NCBI RefSeq assembly: GCF_030182585.1
Contig: NZ_JARXOW010000001.1
Location: 1,984,001 to 2,048,000, forward strand
Direction of reading: 5' to 3'
Source: Pedobacter faecalis
GTDB lineage: Bacteria > Bacteroidota > Bacteroidia > Sphingobacteriales > Sphingobacteriaceae
Length of the DNA stretch: 64,000 bases
The position numbers and the translations under genes were made by a program. The notes beneath the pieces are model-generated. The model was not told the origin of the DNA. It was given only the letters and a program-made list of their open reading frames with translations, and searched no databases. Of the stretch, positions 1-7,755 are shown one piece after another; position 1 is the stretch's first letter; each line of letters opens with the position of its first letter.

Positions 1-520
1 AAATAGCCTCCACGATCCCGCCTTCAGGCACCAGCGGAGATACCTTGCCGAAACGCGATACCGCCCATGCCGCGCCAGGGGTGTCCGCAATTGCGCAGCG
101 CACGGAATAGCCCTTAGACTTCAGCCTGGAAATAATCTCTTTCAGATAACCCCGCTCACCGCCCCACAAATGCGTACAGCCCGAAGCATCCACCAGTAAA
201 CCATCTTTACCAAAGGCATCCACCGCCACAATGGGCGAATAGCGGATACACCACTCCCCCAAAGCCCGCAGCAACTTTTCCGCACGGCCAATCTTATCAT
301 CCAGCACCTCAAGGCCGGGACAAATCGCCCTGGCATCTGCACCGCGCATGCCCAGGCTAACGCCCCGTTCGGCGGCCTGGGGACTAACCGCCGTTACCAG
401 CATACGCCCGTGATCGGGCAATACAAAAACAAAAGGAACCTCCTTTAGCTCCGGTCTGCGGATCACCTGCCAGTCGCTCAGCAAATGATAAAACCATATG
501 GAAACATAGCGGCGCCCCAT
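1..520 (-). CDS. imuB: ImuB-like Y-family DNA polymerase (partial, N-terminal part)
   Basis: Reading the minus strand from the ATG at 520 gives an open frame running off the left edge (about 173 residues). It starts MGRRYVSIWF and carries the Y-family palm features: an early 'SIWF' strand, the segment VSPQAAERGVSLGM (small residue-rich finger entry) and 'SPIVAVDAFGKDGLLVDASG' where the catalytic acidic pair of Pol IV/V would lie. ImuB proteins often lack the full catalytic triad and act as a hub for ImuA, DnaE2 and the clamp in SOS mutagenesis. The start lies 2 bp after the imuA stop, so the two are co-transcribed. The C-terminal clamp-binding part is outside the window. Confidence 0.85.
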   Translation of the reverse strand, partial: MGRRYVSIWFYHLLSDWQVIRRPELKEVPFVFVLPDHGRMLVTAVSPQAAERGVSLGMRGADARAICPGLEVLDDKIGRAEKLLRALGEWCIRYSPIVAVDAFGKDGLLVDASGCTHLWGGERGYLKEIISRLKSKGYSVRCAIADTPGAAWAVSRFGKVSPLVPEGGIVEAI

Positions 521-522
521 CA

Positions 523-1263
523 CTAACCAATATTTTCAAAGGGCAGGTATACCGGCGCTTCTGTGGCAGCGCGATCCAGCTGCACAAAACCATCCCCCTG
601 CCATTCCAGTAACCATTTACCCGGACTCCCGCTGCGCACCTTCAGCAGCTCCACCTCCCAGCGCGGAAAACCAACACCCGGCATCCCGCTCTCCTCTATG
701 GAAGGCACCGGAACAATTCGCCAGCGCGCGGTAGACACCGTACTCGCCATCCGCTTCAAGTCCTTACGGATCACCAGGCCCGGAATCCCGTTCTTCTCCA
801 CCGCCAGTTGCAGGCGCCTGGAATCGATGAGCGACAAACCATCCACTTCAGCAACCACCGCGGCCAGACCATCGCAACGCAAAGCCTCCTCCATAATCCA
901 CAGCACCTCCTTCTCCGACTTTACATCTATGAAGATGATGCGGTCGGGCTCCAGACCAAAAGATGCCAACGCCGCCGGAAACAATCTTCGCCGCGTACCG
1001 ATCCAGACACAGCCCGCCCCGTCAGTCATCAAACTGCCAAGAAGCCCTGCGATAAAGCCGTCCGCAGCGGCAGCTTCGGCGGGGGTGTGACAAACAAACT
1101 CATGAATCGCCTGGCGCGGAAAAACCCCATAAGGAAAAGCCTGCTCAATCTCCCCAAGCCCCACCCGCTCGGCCTTACCCGAAGCCTGTGGCTTGAAGCC
1201 CTGCAGGAGGAGGAGATCCTGCTGAAGCTTGAGAAATATTTCCTTTTTTGAATCCATCACCAA
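523..1263 (-). CDS. imuA: ImuA-like RecA-fold mutagenesis protein
   Basis: 246 residues, starting MVMDSKKEIF. The protein has the layout of Bacteroidota ImuA: 'GEIEQAFPYGVFPRQAIHEF' near residue 40, a RecA-like core with a degenerate Walker region ('AGLLGSLMTDGAGCVWIGTR'), then the strand 'PDRIIFIDVKSEKEVLWIMEEALR'. It ends with a beta-rich tail ('WLLEWQGDGFVQLDRA'). In the family it is the RecA/SulA-like partner of ImuB in error-prone translesion synthesis. It is followed by imuB after 2 bp. The assignment rests on sequence resemblance and the adjacent Y-family polymerase. The GC-rich codon use matches the core genome rather than the AT-rich island that follows. Confidence 0.85.
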   Translation of the reverse strand: MVMDSKKEIFLKLQQDLLLLQGFKPQASGKAERVGLGEIEQAFPYGVFPRQAIHEFVCHTPAEAAAADGFIAGLLGSLMTDGAGCVWIGTRRRLFPAALASFGLEPDRIIFIDVKSEKEVLWIMEEALRCDGLAAVVAEVDGLSLIDSRRLQLAVEKNGIPGLVIRKDLKRMASTVSTARWRIVPVPSIEESGMPGVGFPRWEVELLKVRSGSPGKWLLEWQGDGFVQLDRAATEAPVYLPFENIG

Positions 1264-1287
1264 TTACACAACAAAGTAAAGCTAAAA

Positions 1288-1929
1288 TTGTTAGTAAATT
1301 ACAAAATGTTGAAAACTATACTAATATTTTTAGTTATTCCACAAGAATTGATATCTTTGTATTATGAACCTTTTAGCGGAGACCTATTTAAACAATCCCC
1401 CTGGCAGCAACGCTCCAGGAAGATGTACGACAAGATCGTTGCCGATCCAAGGCTCACCGCCTACTATGGCGGAGAAAACGGCCACCCCTGGACACCGATG
1501 TTACTGGAAATTAAAGCAACCATTGAAGAAATCACGGAGATCAGCTTTGACCGCGTACTGTTAAACTTCTATCGCGACGGCAAAGATTCCGTAGCCTGGC
1601 ATAGCGACAACTTGCCGGCAGACGGCAAGCACCACCACATCGCTTCCGTAACCTTTGGCGATACCAGGATCTTCAAAGTCCGCCATAAATACAATAAAGA
1701 GATCAAGCAGCTAGACATTCCATTAACCCACGGAAGCTTGCTGCTTATGGGCGAAACCATGCAGGAACACTACGAACACCACGTCCCAAAAACAGCCAGA
1801 GCCATTGGCCCAAGGATTAATTTGACGTTTAGGATATCGGAATCGTCTAAGCCGGTATATGAGGCGTTCCTGCGGCGACTTCAGTTGGTTGATAGTCAAT
1901 TTCGCAGGTTACCGCATGTCGGGAGCTAG
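1288..1929 (+). CDS. alkB: AlkB-like 2-oxoglutarate/Fe(II) dioxygenase
   Basis: 213-residue frame of an AlkB-type DNA/RNA dealkylase, which oxidatively removes alkyl groups from bases. Visible signatures: 'SPWQQRSRKMYDK' and 'PRLTAYYGG' (nucleotide-recognition lid), 'LLNFYRDGKDSVAWHSDN' with the Fe(II) ligands His105 and Asp107, a distal His at about 164 ('YEHHVPK'), and the 2OG-binding RxNLTFR element with Arg176 and Arg182. The N-terminus is shorter and less conserved than is usual for the family, and the start is uncertain: ATGs at 1288 or 1306 precede the only recognisable promoter box, while the ATG at 1364 is in another frame that meets this one at a run of five C's (1397-1401). The last 25 residues overlap a minus-strand remnant. 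Confidence 0.8.
   Translation: MLVNYKMLKTILIFLVIPQELISLYYEPFSGDLFKQSPWQQRSRKMYDKIVADPRLTAYYGGENGHPWTPMLLEIKATIEEITEISFDRVLLNFYRDGKDSVAWHSDNLPADGKHHHIASVTFGDTRIFKVRHKYNKEIKQLDIPLTHGSLLLMGETMQEHYEHHVPKTARAIGPRINLTFRISESSKPVYEAFLRRLQLVDSQFRRLPHVGS
1352..1359 (+). promoter_or_regulatory. Bacteroidota -7 box upstream of the alkB-like gene
   Basis: TATCTTTG matches the Bacteroidota consensus TAnnTTTG exactly. The expected transcription start would be near 1364-1366, which is downstream of the first in-frame ATGs of the alkB frame (1288, 1306) but at an ATG in another frame (1364). No clear -33 TTG was found, so the site is tentative. Confidence 0.35.
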
Positions 1930-2106
1930 GGAACTGATCTTAACGTTGTAAGGTTCATTTTTAGTCCACTTCAACCACTTTTCCTCTTGAAATTTTTCCA
2001 GCCTGCTTAACACATTGTATTTATCCCATTGTAAAAGGTCTTTAATTTCTCTTGCTCCCGTCTTGGATGTAGACTCCGCGTCCAGGTCATGTTTTAATAA
2101 TTCAAC
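1909..2106 (-). pseudogene. 3' remnant of an unidentified gene (island edge)
   Basis: The minus strand reads open for about 65 codons from 2106 to a TAA at 1909-1911, with an in-frame TGA immediately upstream and no start codon. The sequence looks protein-like: 'GAREIKDLLQWDKYNVLSRL' followed by 'EKFQEEKWLKW', consistent with a helical, possibly winged-helix, C-terminus. It overlaps the alkB 3' end by 21 bases. I read it as the tail of a gene cut off when the accessory island formed. No family is recognised. From here to 2292 there is only AT-rich leader for the next gene. Confidence 0.35.
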
Positions 2107-2292
2107 TCATACGCAGCTAACTAGTGCCAGATTAATCATTTGAATAGTTTTCTAAGCGTTAACATTAAAATTATCAGCCTTCGAGGGTGCCAAAGTTTAA
2201 TTAAAAGTCATTGAAAAAGTTTCCATACCCTTTTTTATTAAGAAATTCAGTGATCGAAACAACGATGTCCCGTTATACCTATATTTACGGAT

Positions 2293-3417
2293 ATGACCGG
2301 CAACGAAAACACAGCATTTTTTACTTTTTCCCAATATTGGGAGGCGTTAGAGAATTTCCAACAACACTATGATTTTCAAAATATAGTTGTTACACCTAGT
2401 GAAGCACAGCCGAAAGGTAAATCGAAGTCTGAACGGGTGTGCCGGTTCTGCGGGAAAAAGGATGATCCGGGGGCTTTTAAAAGTGTGCCGCACCTGCTAC
2501 CAGAAATGCTTGGAAATAAATTTCTTTTCTCCGATTTTGAGTGCGATAAATGTAATCAGCAACTATCAAAATATGAAAATGACTTGGCCTATTTTTTAGG
2601 AATATTCAGAACTCTATTTCGGATAAAAGGCAAAAGGGGTATTCCTACCTTTAATTCGAAATCAAATACAATCAGAGCAAAGGATGAAGATTTTTATGGT
2701 GTTAGGGCATTTAATGTCGAGGAAACAAATCACCAATATAAGTCGTTCAAATTTGACAAAGAAAAAGGCAGGTGTACGATTACTTATAAGAAGCACAGTT
2801 ATGTCCCGATCAATCTGTATAAAATATTATTCAAGATTGCATTATCAATTTTACCGGAAGAGGAAGCTAGTCTTTATTCAAGGGCCTACCAGTTTATACT
2901 GAGTGATCAAAAGTTTGACTGGGTATCGGGTATGTGTAAAACTCTATATTTCGATTTGCCTTTTGATTTCCGAATGGCACAGCCAGTTTCTTATTTATTT
3001 AAGAAGCGTGACCCAGGTGCCAAAATTCCAACTCACATCTTCATGCTTCATTTTCAACATATGATATTCCAGTTTCCTTTGCATTTCCATGCTGGAGACA
3101 TCCAAAGCGGCCTTTATCAAACCGGAGAAGTTGATCTGCCTTTTTGCCCGCCGATATTGTACCGCGACCCTGCAACTGCGACTTGCTATTCAGAAATCCG
3201 TGATCTTTCATCTCACGAGAAAAGAGAGGAAGAGGAGCAGATGAGTTTCGATATGGATCCTGAGTATTTAACGCAGCTTGGTGTAATGAATCCCGATACT
3301 GGGGAAATTACCGGAATAGCATTTAAACCTGAAGAACTCGTAAGGATGGCATTTTATGAAGGCGACGGAATGCCAAGATTCCCGAAATTCAACGACACAA
3401 AAGATCCAAGCTCCTGA
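2293..3417 (+). CDS. HNH endonuclease-like protein
   Basis: 374 residues. The N-terminal third holds an HNH/treble-clef module: Cys50-x2-Cys53 ('CRFCGKK'), 'VPHLLPEMLGN' giving His67 and Asn75, and Cys84-x2-Cys87-Asn ('CDKCNQQL'). This is the CxxC...H-x-x-P-E-x-x-GN...CxxCN pattern of many phage and defence HNH proteins. The remaining ~270 residues ('PFDFRMAQPVSYLFKKRDPG', 'PIPTHIFMLHFQHMIFQFPL'-like beta-rich stretches) match nothing I recognise. The next gene (RusA-like) starts 51 bp downstream on the same strand, so the two are probably expressed together. Low GC and position suggest horizontal transfer. Confidence 0.7.
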   Translation: MTGNENTAFFTFSQYWEALENFQQHYDFQNIVVTPSEAQPKGKSKSERVCRFCGKKDDPGAFKSVPHLLPEMLGNKFLFSDFECDKCNQQLSKYENDLAYFLGIFRTLFRIKGKRGIPTFNSKSNTIRAKDEDFYGVRAFNVEETNHQYKSFKFDKEKGRCTITYKKHSYVPINLYKILFKIALSILPEEEASLYSRAYQFILSDQKFDWVSGMCKTLYFDLPFDFRMAQPVSYLFKKRDPGAKIPTHIFMLHFQHMIFQFPLHFHAGDIQSGLYQTGEVDLPFCPPILYRDPATATCYSEIRDLSSHEKREEEEQMSFDMDPEYLTQLGVMNPDTGEITGIAFKPEELVRMAFYEGDGMPRFPKFNDTKDPSS

Positions 3418-3468
3418 CGTCTTATCGCTCCTAGCACCAGGTTTACTTGACAACCTAATTTGATTAGA

Positions 3469-4047
3469 ATGAAAAAAAAGCGGCTAGATCAATACAAAGA
3501 GGAAATGAAGCAATATGCAAATGCTGATGGTAGTTACACTATTTATCAAAATCCCGCTATTGACCATCTGATCATTTTAACGCTCGGTTCACCAGTACCA
3601 ACTAAACAGGATAAATTTAAACCGCTTAAGGCATTTGTACAAAATGAAGATGGCACAGAGGCACCTGTAGCCAACCTGTATAAAAAGTTGGAAGATACTG
3701 ATATGATAAAACAGTTCAATGAGCATGTCAGGAAAGCCGCGTTCGAAGTTTTTACAGTGGAAAACCGTGTAAAAAGACCGGAACAGGTAGAGGTGATCAT
3801 ACATGTTAGCACTTTAAAACGCAGATACAATGAAGTTGATGTCGATAATTTGGCAAAATGCGTACTAGATGCATTGAATGGGATTGCGTTTGACGACGAC
3901 TCTCAGGTGGCAACATTGATTTGTCAAAAACATGTTCACGCAATGGAGGTGGACGGCCTACTTATCGCTATTACAAAGATAACACCGACCCGCCGAGGCA
4001 TTTTGGGAGATCCAGCGATCTATAGCTTCAACCCATGGAAAACGTAA
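3469..4047 (+). CDS. RusA-like Holliday junction resolvase
   Basis: 192 residues from the ATG at 3469 (an upstream in-frame TTG at 3460 is possible). The diagnostic RusA block is clear: 'EVDVDNLAKCVLDALNGIAF' followed by 'DDDSQV', i.e. DxDNLxKxxxDALNG...DDSQV, which supplies the metal-binding aspartates. It is followed by the final strand 'DGLLIAITKI'. RusA enzymes cut Holliday junctions and are normally phage or prophage genes of about 120 residues, so the ~70 residue N-terminal region ('GSYTIYQNPAIDHLIILTLG') is longer than usual. Linked to the HNH gene upstream. A small frame overlaps its 3' end. Confidence 0.75.
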   Translation: MKKKRLDQYKEEMKQYANADGSYTIYQNPAIDHLIILTLGSPVPTKQDKFKPLKAFVQNEDGTEAPVANLYKKLEDTDMIKQFNEHVRKAAFEVFTVENRVKRPEQVEVIIHVSTLKRRYNEVDVDNLAKCVLDALNGIAFDDDSQVATLICQKHVHAMEVDGLLIAITKITPTRRGILGDPAIYSFNPWKT

Positions 4048-4148
4048 ATGTCACCAAGGATATTAAATCATTTTGGTGTATTGAAAGTCCGTCAGTATTT
4101 GAATGTGTCTGCCAAACCAATATTAATAGAGATTCGACATATCGCTGA
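4035..4148 (+). CDS. Small ORF overlapping the rusA-like 3' end (possibly truncated)
   Basis: A 37-codon frame starts at an ATG 13 bp before the RusA-like stop, the overlap expected of a translationally coupled gene. It encodes an acidic, Cys-containing peptide starting MENVNVTKDIKSFW and stops at 4146-4148. Its end is close to the convergent HNH gene. It may be the beginning of a third gene of the HNH/RusA operon that was cut by insertion of the ATPase/HNH module. No family is recognised, and chance is not excluded. Confidence 0.25.
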   Translation: MENVNVTKDIKSFWCIESPSVFECVCQTNINRDSTYR

Positions 4149-4216
4149 CTCAGATCTGAGCTTCGAAGATCGAAGCGATGCAACTGAAAAATTTGACGAA
4201 CTGCGCAATTTATCTT

Positions 4217-5266
4217 TCAAATCATTTCAAGTTTTCGCAGAATGTCCTTTTTGAACTTGCTAAGAGGACGTTTATGAAAGTCTTCAGCGTCCCATTCCAC
4301 TCCGAATGCTAACCTATAAACTTCCTGATGGGCTAATCCCAGTTTAGAATATGTTTGTATTAGACTAAAAATGTATTGCTCCGAATAGGCATCTTTTATC
4401 TTTATAAGGTCGGCCAACTCTGACTGGTGACCTGCATATATAGTCGCCAATTTCATATCAGCATAACTTCTAACAGCACGGTCTTTTCCCGGTTTTGCTA
4501 CCAAGCGGATATTATAACTTTTCGAATCTTTATCTAATTTATAGTCAAAAGCGATCTGATCACAACAATCTTGGTCTAAGTATGGATGCAAATGTGAATG
4601 AGTCGAAAAGTCACTATTCCTTTTTATTGAGCTGTTGCATAGTGTACAGCTGGGGATGAGATTATAAAATGATAAGGCCAATAAAGGGTGTCTGGAATGT
4701 GAGTACCAGTGATCGAAGGTTGGTCTTATGATTTTCTCTCCCTTCTCAGTCTTTATCGTATAGGTATAAAGTCTGTTACAATACGTGCAAGTTTGCCTAT
4801 TCAGGTTCTGAGCAAGCGTATAAATATCGTATCTTTTCTCATCTTTCCCATTTAAAAACCAAGTATCGTAATCAAAGAGTCTTTCTAGCAAGTCATAGGA
4901 ATCTTTGTATTTATTAACTAGTTGCTGCTCATCTGCATTTGGCAGCCTCAGGTTTTTACATTTTAAGAATGCGTTGTACTCCTCCCAGCTAAAATTGCCC
5001 ACTAACTGTTCCCATACATAGGCACTTTCTACTAGTAGCTCAGCAGGCAAGCCGCCTATGATATTTGTCAACGTATCTCCTTGGGTAAATAACTGGATAG
5101 CCCTTCCGGTTATTCCCTTCACCTTGTGACAGTGTATTTTGCAGACATCACAATCATCATCACATCCGCCAGCTAAAAGTTTCTTTCTGATCCGGCACGT
5201 CACCTTTTTCACATGCTTCTCTCTTGCACCAATGATTTCCGGTAAGTCTTTATTTATGAAGAGCAT
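4217..5266 (-). CDS. HNH endonuclease, Septu PtuB-like partner of the upstream ATPase
   Basis: 349 residues from the ATG at 5266, which lies 4 bp after the stop of the ATPase gene; the longer open frame would overlap the ATPase. The HNH core has 'CTYCNRLYTY' (CxxCN), 'IRPTFDHWYSHSRHPLLALS' (the D-H active-site pair) and 'NLIPSCTLCNSSIKRNS' (second CxxCN). This CxYC...DHxxP...NLxxxCxxCN layout is typical of PtuB/TIGR02646-type HNH nucleases. An N-terminal Cys-rich segment ('CDDDCDVCKIHCH', about residues 32-44) may bind a further metal and is not part of the usual core. In Septu systems the nuclease degrades nucleic acid under control of the ATPase; here that role is inferred. Confidence 0.7.
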   Translation of the reverse strand: MLFINKDLPEIIGAREKHVKKVTCRIRKKLLAGGCDDDCDVCKIHCHKVKGITGRAIQLFTQGDTLTNIIGGLPAELLVESAYVWEQLVGNFSWEEYNAFLKCKNLRLPNADEQQLVNKYKDSYDLLERLFDYDTWFLNGKDEKRYDIYTLAQNLNRQTCTYCNRLYTYTIKTEKGEKIIRPTFDHWYSHSRHPLLALSFYNLIPSCTLCNSSIKRNSDFSTHSHLHPYLDQDCCDQIAFDYKLDKDSKSYNIRLVAKPGKDRAVRSYADMKLATIYAGHQSELADLIKIKDAYSEQYIFSLIQTYSKLGLAHQEVYRLAFGVEWDAEDFHKRPLSKFKKDILRKLEMI

Positions 5267-5270
5267 AAAA

Positions 5271-7322
5271 TTAGATATTAAGCAATTGCTCACGAAGTGA
5301 GGCAATTTGTTCACGTATGTTTTCTTTTTCTGGATTATAAAAAGCTTCATCATACATCTCGATAAGCTTAGAGGCAAGGACAGGTTCCGCAACATTTCGG
5401 ATAAGTAAAGCATGGTCTTCCTTTTTTTCTCTACTCAGTTCAGCTTCCAACACTTCTTTCTCTTTTAAAAGCTCATAGTTTTTCTTATCCAGTTCAAGAC
5501 TCCGTCGAACTTCATTCAACCTAATTGCATTGTTGAGATAAACAACTGTATTATTGATCTGATCAATGGCAAACTCGCCGCAAAGCCCTTCGTTCATAAA
5601 AAATCCAGTTGCCAAAAGGTTATGTATGTTTGCAGCGAAAGTTTTCTGCTGCTTGTTCACGCGTATAGCGCTTCCACCTTCAAGTGCCAAGAACATGATA
5701 TTTGAATTTGGAATATCGGAAAGGATAAATGGTGAATGGGTGACAAAGCAAATACTGACGTTTTTGATGGAATTTAGTCGTAGGTTTATAATGCTTCGCC
5801 GTAGAAAATTGACATATTTTCTTTGCAATTCCGGATGAAAGTATAGTTCAATCTCTTCTAAAATTATTTGCACACATTTATATTTAACTTTCTTTTTCGT
5901 AGTAACCCGTACAGAATCAAGATTTACAAGATGATATAACATGGAGTTCATAGAATAGACCATTTGCTTTTCCCCGGAACTTAGCAGTCTAAAAGCGATT
6001 TCTTCTTTTTTATCTTTTATCGTCTCTAAAATTATATCAATAGTAAATATTGGAGGCGGAATTAGTTCAATGAGCTTATCCTTATGTGTCTGCTTTTTTG
6101 CAATAACTTGCTGGATCAGGCTAGAAATATTATCTAGTGTCTGATCTTTTTCCTCCAAAGGAATATGTTTGTGTCGCAGATAATTAAGAGTTTGCTTGAA
6201 CTTAAAGGCTATATGGCTTGAATCCTTTATCAGTAGATTAATAAACTTACTGAGATCTTTGCTGAAGTTGTGATTCTCCACAATGTAGTAACCATTGTAC
6301 TCTTCATATTTTATGGAAACAGTTATAAGCTTTCTAACTAGGTAATGCATAGCAAACAGATCGAGTTCCTGTATTTGATCATTTTTCTTTTCATTATAAC
6401 CAAACTCAAATACCTTATTGATCTTTTGTAACACGTCGTGTGTGTCTATCTTTTTATTGTTCAACAGATAATCAAAGTCAACTATTTCAGTTGTCGTAAT
6501 ACCTTTTTTGTCAGTTTTAGAAATTTTGTAAAGTTCTTTTCTATAAAATTGATCACTGTTAGCCGTCAATATCAATCTCTTGGCTCTGTGGTTTTCCGTG
6601 ACATTTCTAAAATCGTAACTTTTGTCCCCAGAACTCCGAAGAAGGTTTGCTACAAGTCTAGACTTCACGAGTTCATTTTCCCGATTGATGATGATATTTC
6701 CTTCATCACGCCAAGGATTGATAACTAAAGGCGTTTGATAGGCATCGTTCTTATGAAAAAGTGCACTTAGCCAGTCCTCTTGCCCTGTGCTAATGTAGTC
6801 TGCAGAGTTGTAAGCATAATGTGAGTAATTAATGCAGATGGAATAGAACATCGAAGATCGATTAAATTTGCCTTCGACTATGGAGTTCTCAGGCAACAGC
6901 CTGCCGCTTTCATCATAGTCAAAAACAGATATTATTTCATTTTCAACAACGATTTTGTGCAAAGTTTCAAACTTGACATACAGCGCGACTCTGAGGCCCT
7001 GGACCGGCTTCAAATCCTCTTTCATTCCAAAATGACAGGCAATGTTATTGATCGCCATAAGTATGAGGTCGCTTACTGTACTTTTCCCAGATCCGTTTTT
7101 GCCTGCTACCGCACAGACATTGATCTTTAGATTACCATAATCGTATAGACAACTTGGATAGCTTTGTGTGTAGGTAAAATTATCGTTGTCATCGAGCTTG
7201 TAATCGTTGTAAAAATAGTATGGGTGATCGTCACCTAAAACTTTTAATAAATCCTCACGGCAATTTTTAAGTGGTTTAATTGCAATAATTTTGAAGTCTA
7301 TAAGAGGATTTTTATTAGCCAT
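5271..7322 (-). CDS. AAA/SMC-like ATPase, Septu PtuA-like
   Basis: 683 residues with split ABC/SMC-type ATPase motifs. Walker A is 'GKNGSGKST' at residues 74-82, the ABC signature is 'LSSGEKQMVY' in the middle, Walker B is 'QIILEEIELYFHPELQ', and the switch His is 'CFVTHSPF'. In Walker B the usual Asp-Glu is Glu-Glu. Between Walker A and the signature is a long helical insertion. The C-terminus ('LEAELSREKKEDHALL' ... 'REQLLNI') is probably coiled coil. The pairing with a 4-bp-spaced HNH gene resembles Septu (PtuA/PtuB) antiphage systems. Related ATPase-HNH pairs also occur as retron effectors, but no reverse transcriptase is present here. Confidence 0.75.
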   Translation of the reverse strand: MANKNPLIDFKIIAIKPLKNCREDLLKVLGDDHPYYFYNDYKLDDNDNFTYTQSYPSCLYDYGNLKINVCAVAGKNGSGKSTVSDLILMAINNIACHFGMKEDLKPVQGLRVALYVKFETLHKIVVENEIISVFDYDESGRLLPENSIVEGKFNRSSMFYSICINYSHYAYNSADYISTGQEDWLSALFHKNDAYQTPLVINPWRDEGNIIINRENELVKSRLVANLLRSSGDKSYDFRNVTENHRAKRLILTANSDQFYRKELYKISKTDKKGITTTEIVDFDYLLNNKKIDTHDVLQKINKVFEFGYNEKKNDQIQELDLFAMHYLVRKLITVSIKYEEYNGYYIVENHNFSKDLSKFINLLIKDSSHIAFKFKQTLNYLRHKHIPLEEKDQTLDNISSLIQQVIAKKQTHKDKLIELIPPPIFTIDIILETIKDKKEEIAFRLLSSGEKQMVYSMNSMLYHLVNLDSVRVTTKKKVKYKCVQIILEEIELYFHPELQRKYVNFLRRSIINLRLNSIKNVSICFVTHSPFILSDIPNSNIMFLALEGGSAIRVNKQQKTFAANIHNLLATGFFMNEGLCGEFAIDQINNTVVYLNNAIRLNEVRRSLELDKKNYELLKEKEVLEAELSREKKEDHALLIRNVAEPVLASKLIEMYDEAFYNPEKENIREQIASLREQLLNI

Positions 7323-7389
7323 AGCATTAATTATAATGAAAGATGGGAAAAATATTTGACAAAATTATCTCATATTAACAGCAGCTCGA

Positions 7390-7674
7390 GTGTATAACAC
7401 ACGCTTTAAGCTCATCCCAGTCTGTAAATCCGTCACCAAAAGTGACGAAGAATCACTTTCTACGGAATACTCGTGTACTATACAGCGGACTATTAAAACA
7501 ATTGACCGAAAGCGTTATGAGTACATTTCCATCAGCAGAATGCACAAGGATTTTGACCCAGACTTTTTTATCGGCATTCACATAACGAAACCGGTTTATG
7601 GTATGTATGCTTTGACCATGGCAGTAAATCGTTGGAGAACGTTACCCCATGAAAGATTTTCCGAAAAAGCCTAG
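7390..7674 (+). CDS. Questionable hypothetical ORF in the gap between the two minus-strand operons
   Basis: The stretch 7323-7755 separates the ATPase gene from the ubiquitin-like operon. The only sizeable frame is this 94-codon one on the opposite strand, starting MYNTRFKLIPVCKSV. No domain, signal or family is recognised. The composition is not clearly non-coding ('YEYISISRMHKDFDPDFFIG'), so it could be a small gene or a remnant. Otherwise the gap should hold the ATPase promoter (minus strand, before 7322) and the operon end. Confidence 0.2.
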   Translation: MYNTRFKLIPVCKSVTKSDEESLSTEYSCTIQRTIKTIDRKRYEYISISRMHKDFDPDFFIGIHITKPVYGMYALTMAVNRWRTLPHERFSEKA

Positions 7675-7755
7675 CTCAGAGAAATGGATTTAAAATTAAA
7701 TGGGTAGCGCCTGCAATATACTTAGCAGCCTTTATACTGTGCATTTTCCAGTAAA

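Noticed and set aside
563..1251. Plus-strand open frames opposite imuA
   Set aside because: They are antisense to a clearly recognisable ImuA gene, lack protein-like composition, and have no promoter.
4048..4254. 68-codon plus-strand frame after the RusA-like gene
   Set aside because: It overlaps the convergent HNH gene and a better-placed overlapping frame (4035-4148) exists; its sequence has no family feature.
5271..5413. N-terminal extension of the Septu-like HNH protein
   Set aside because: The extension would overlap the ATPase coding sequence by 143 bp and reads as its antiphase shadow; the ATG at 5266 is 4 bp after the ATPase stop.
4217..7322. Retron interpretation of the ATPase/HNH pair
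   Set aside because: Related pairs act as effectors of some retrons, but no reverse transcriptase frame or msr/msd-like structure was found nearby.
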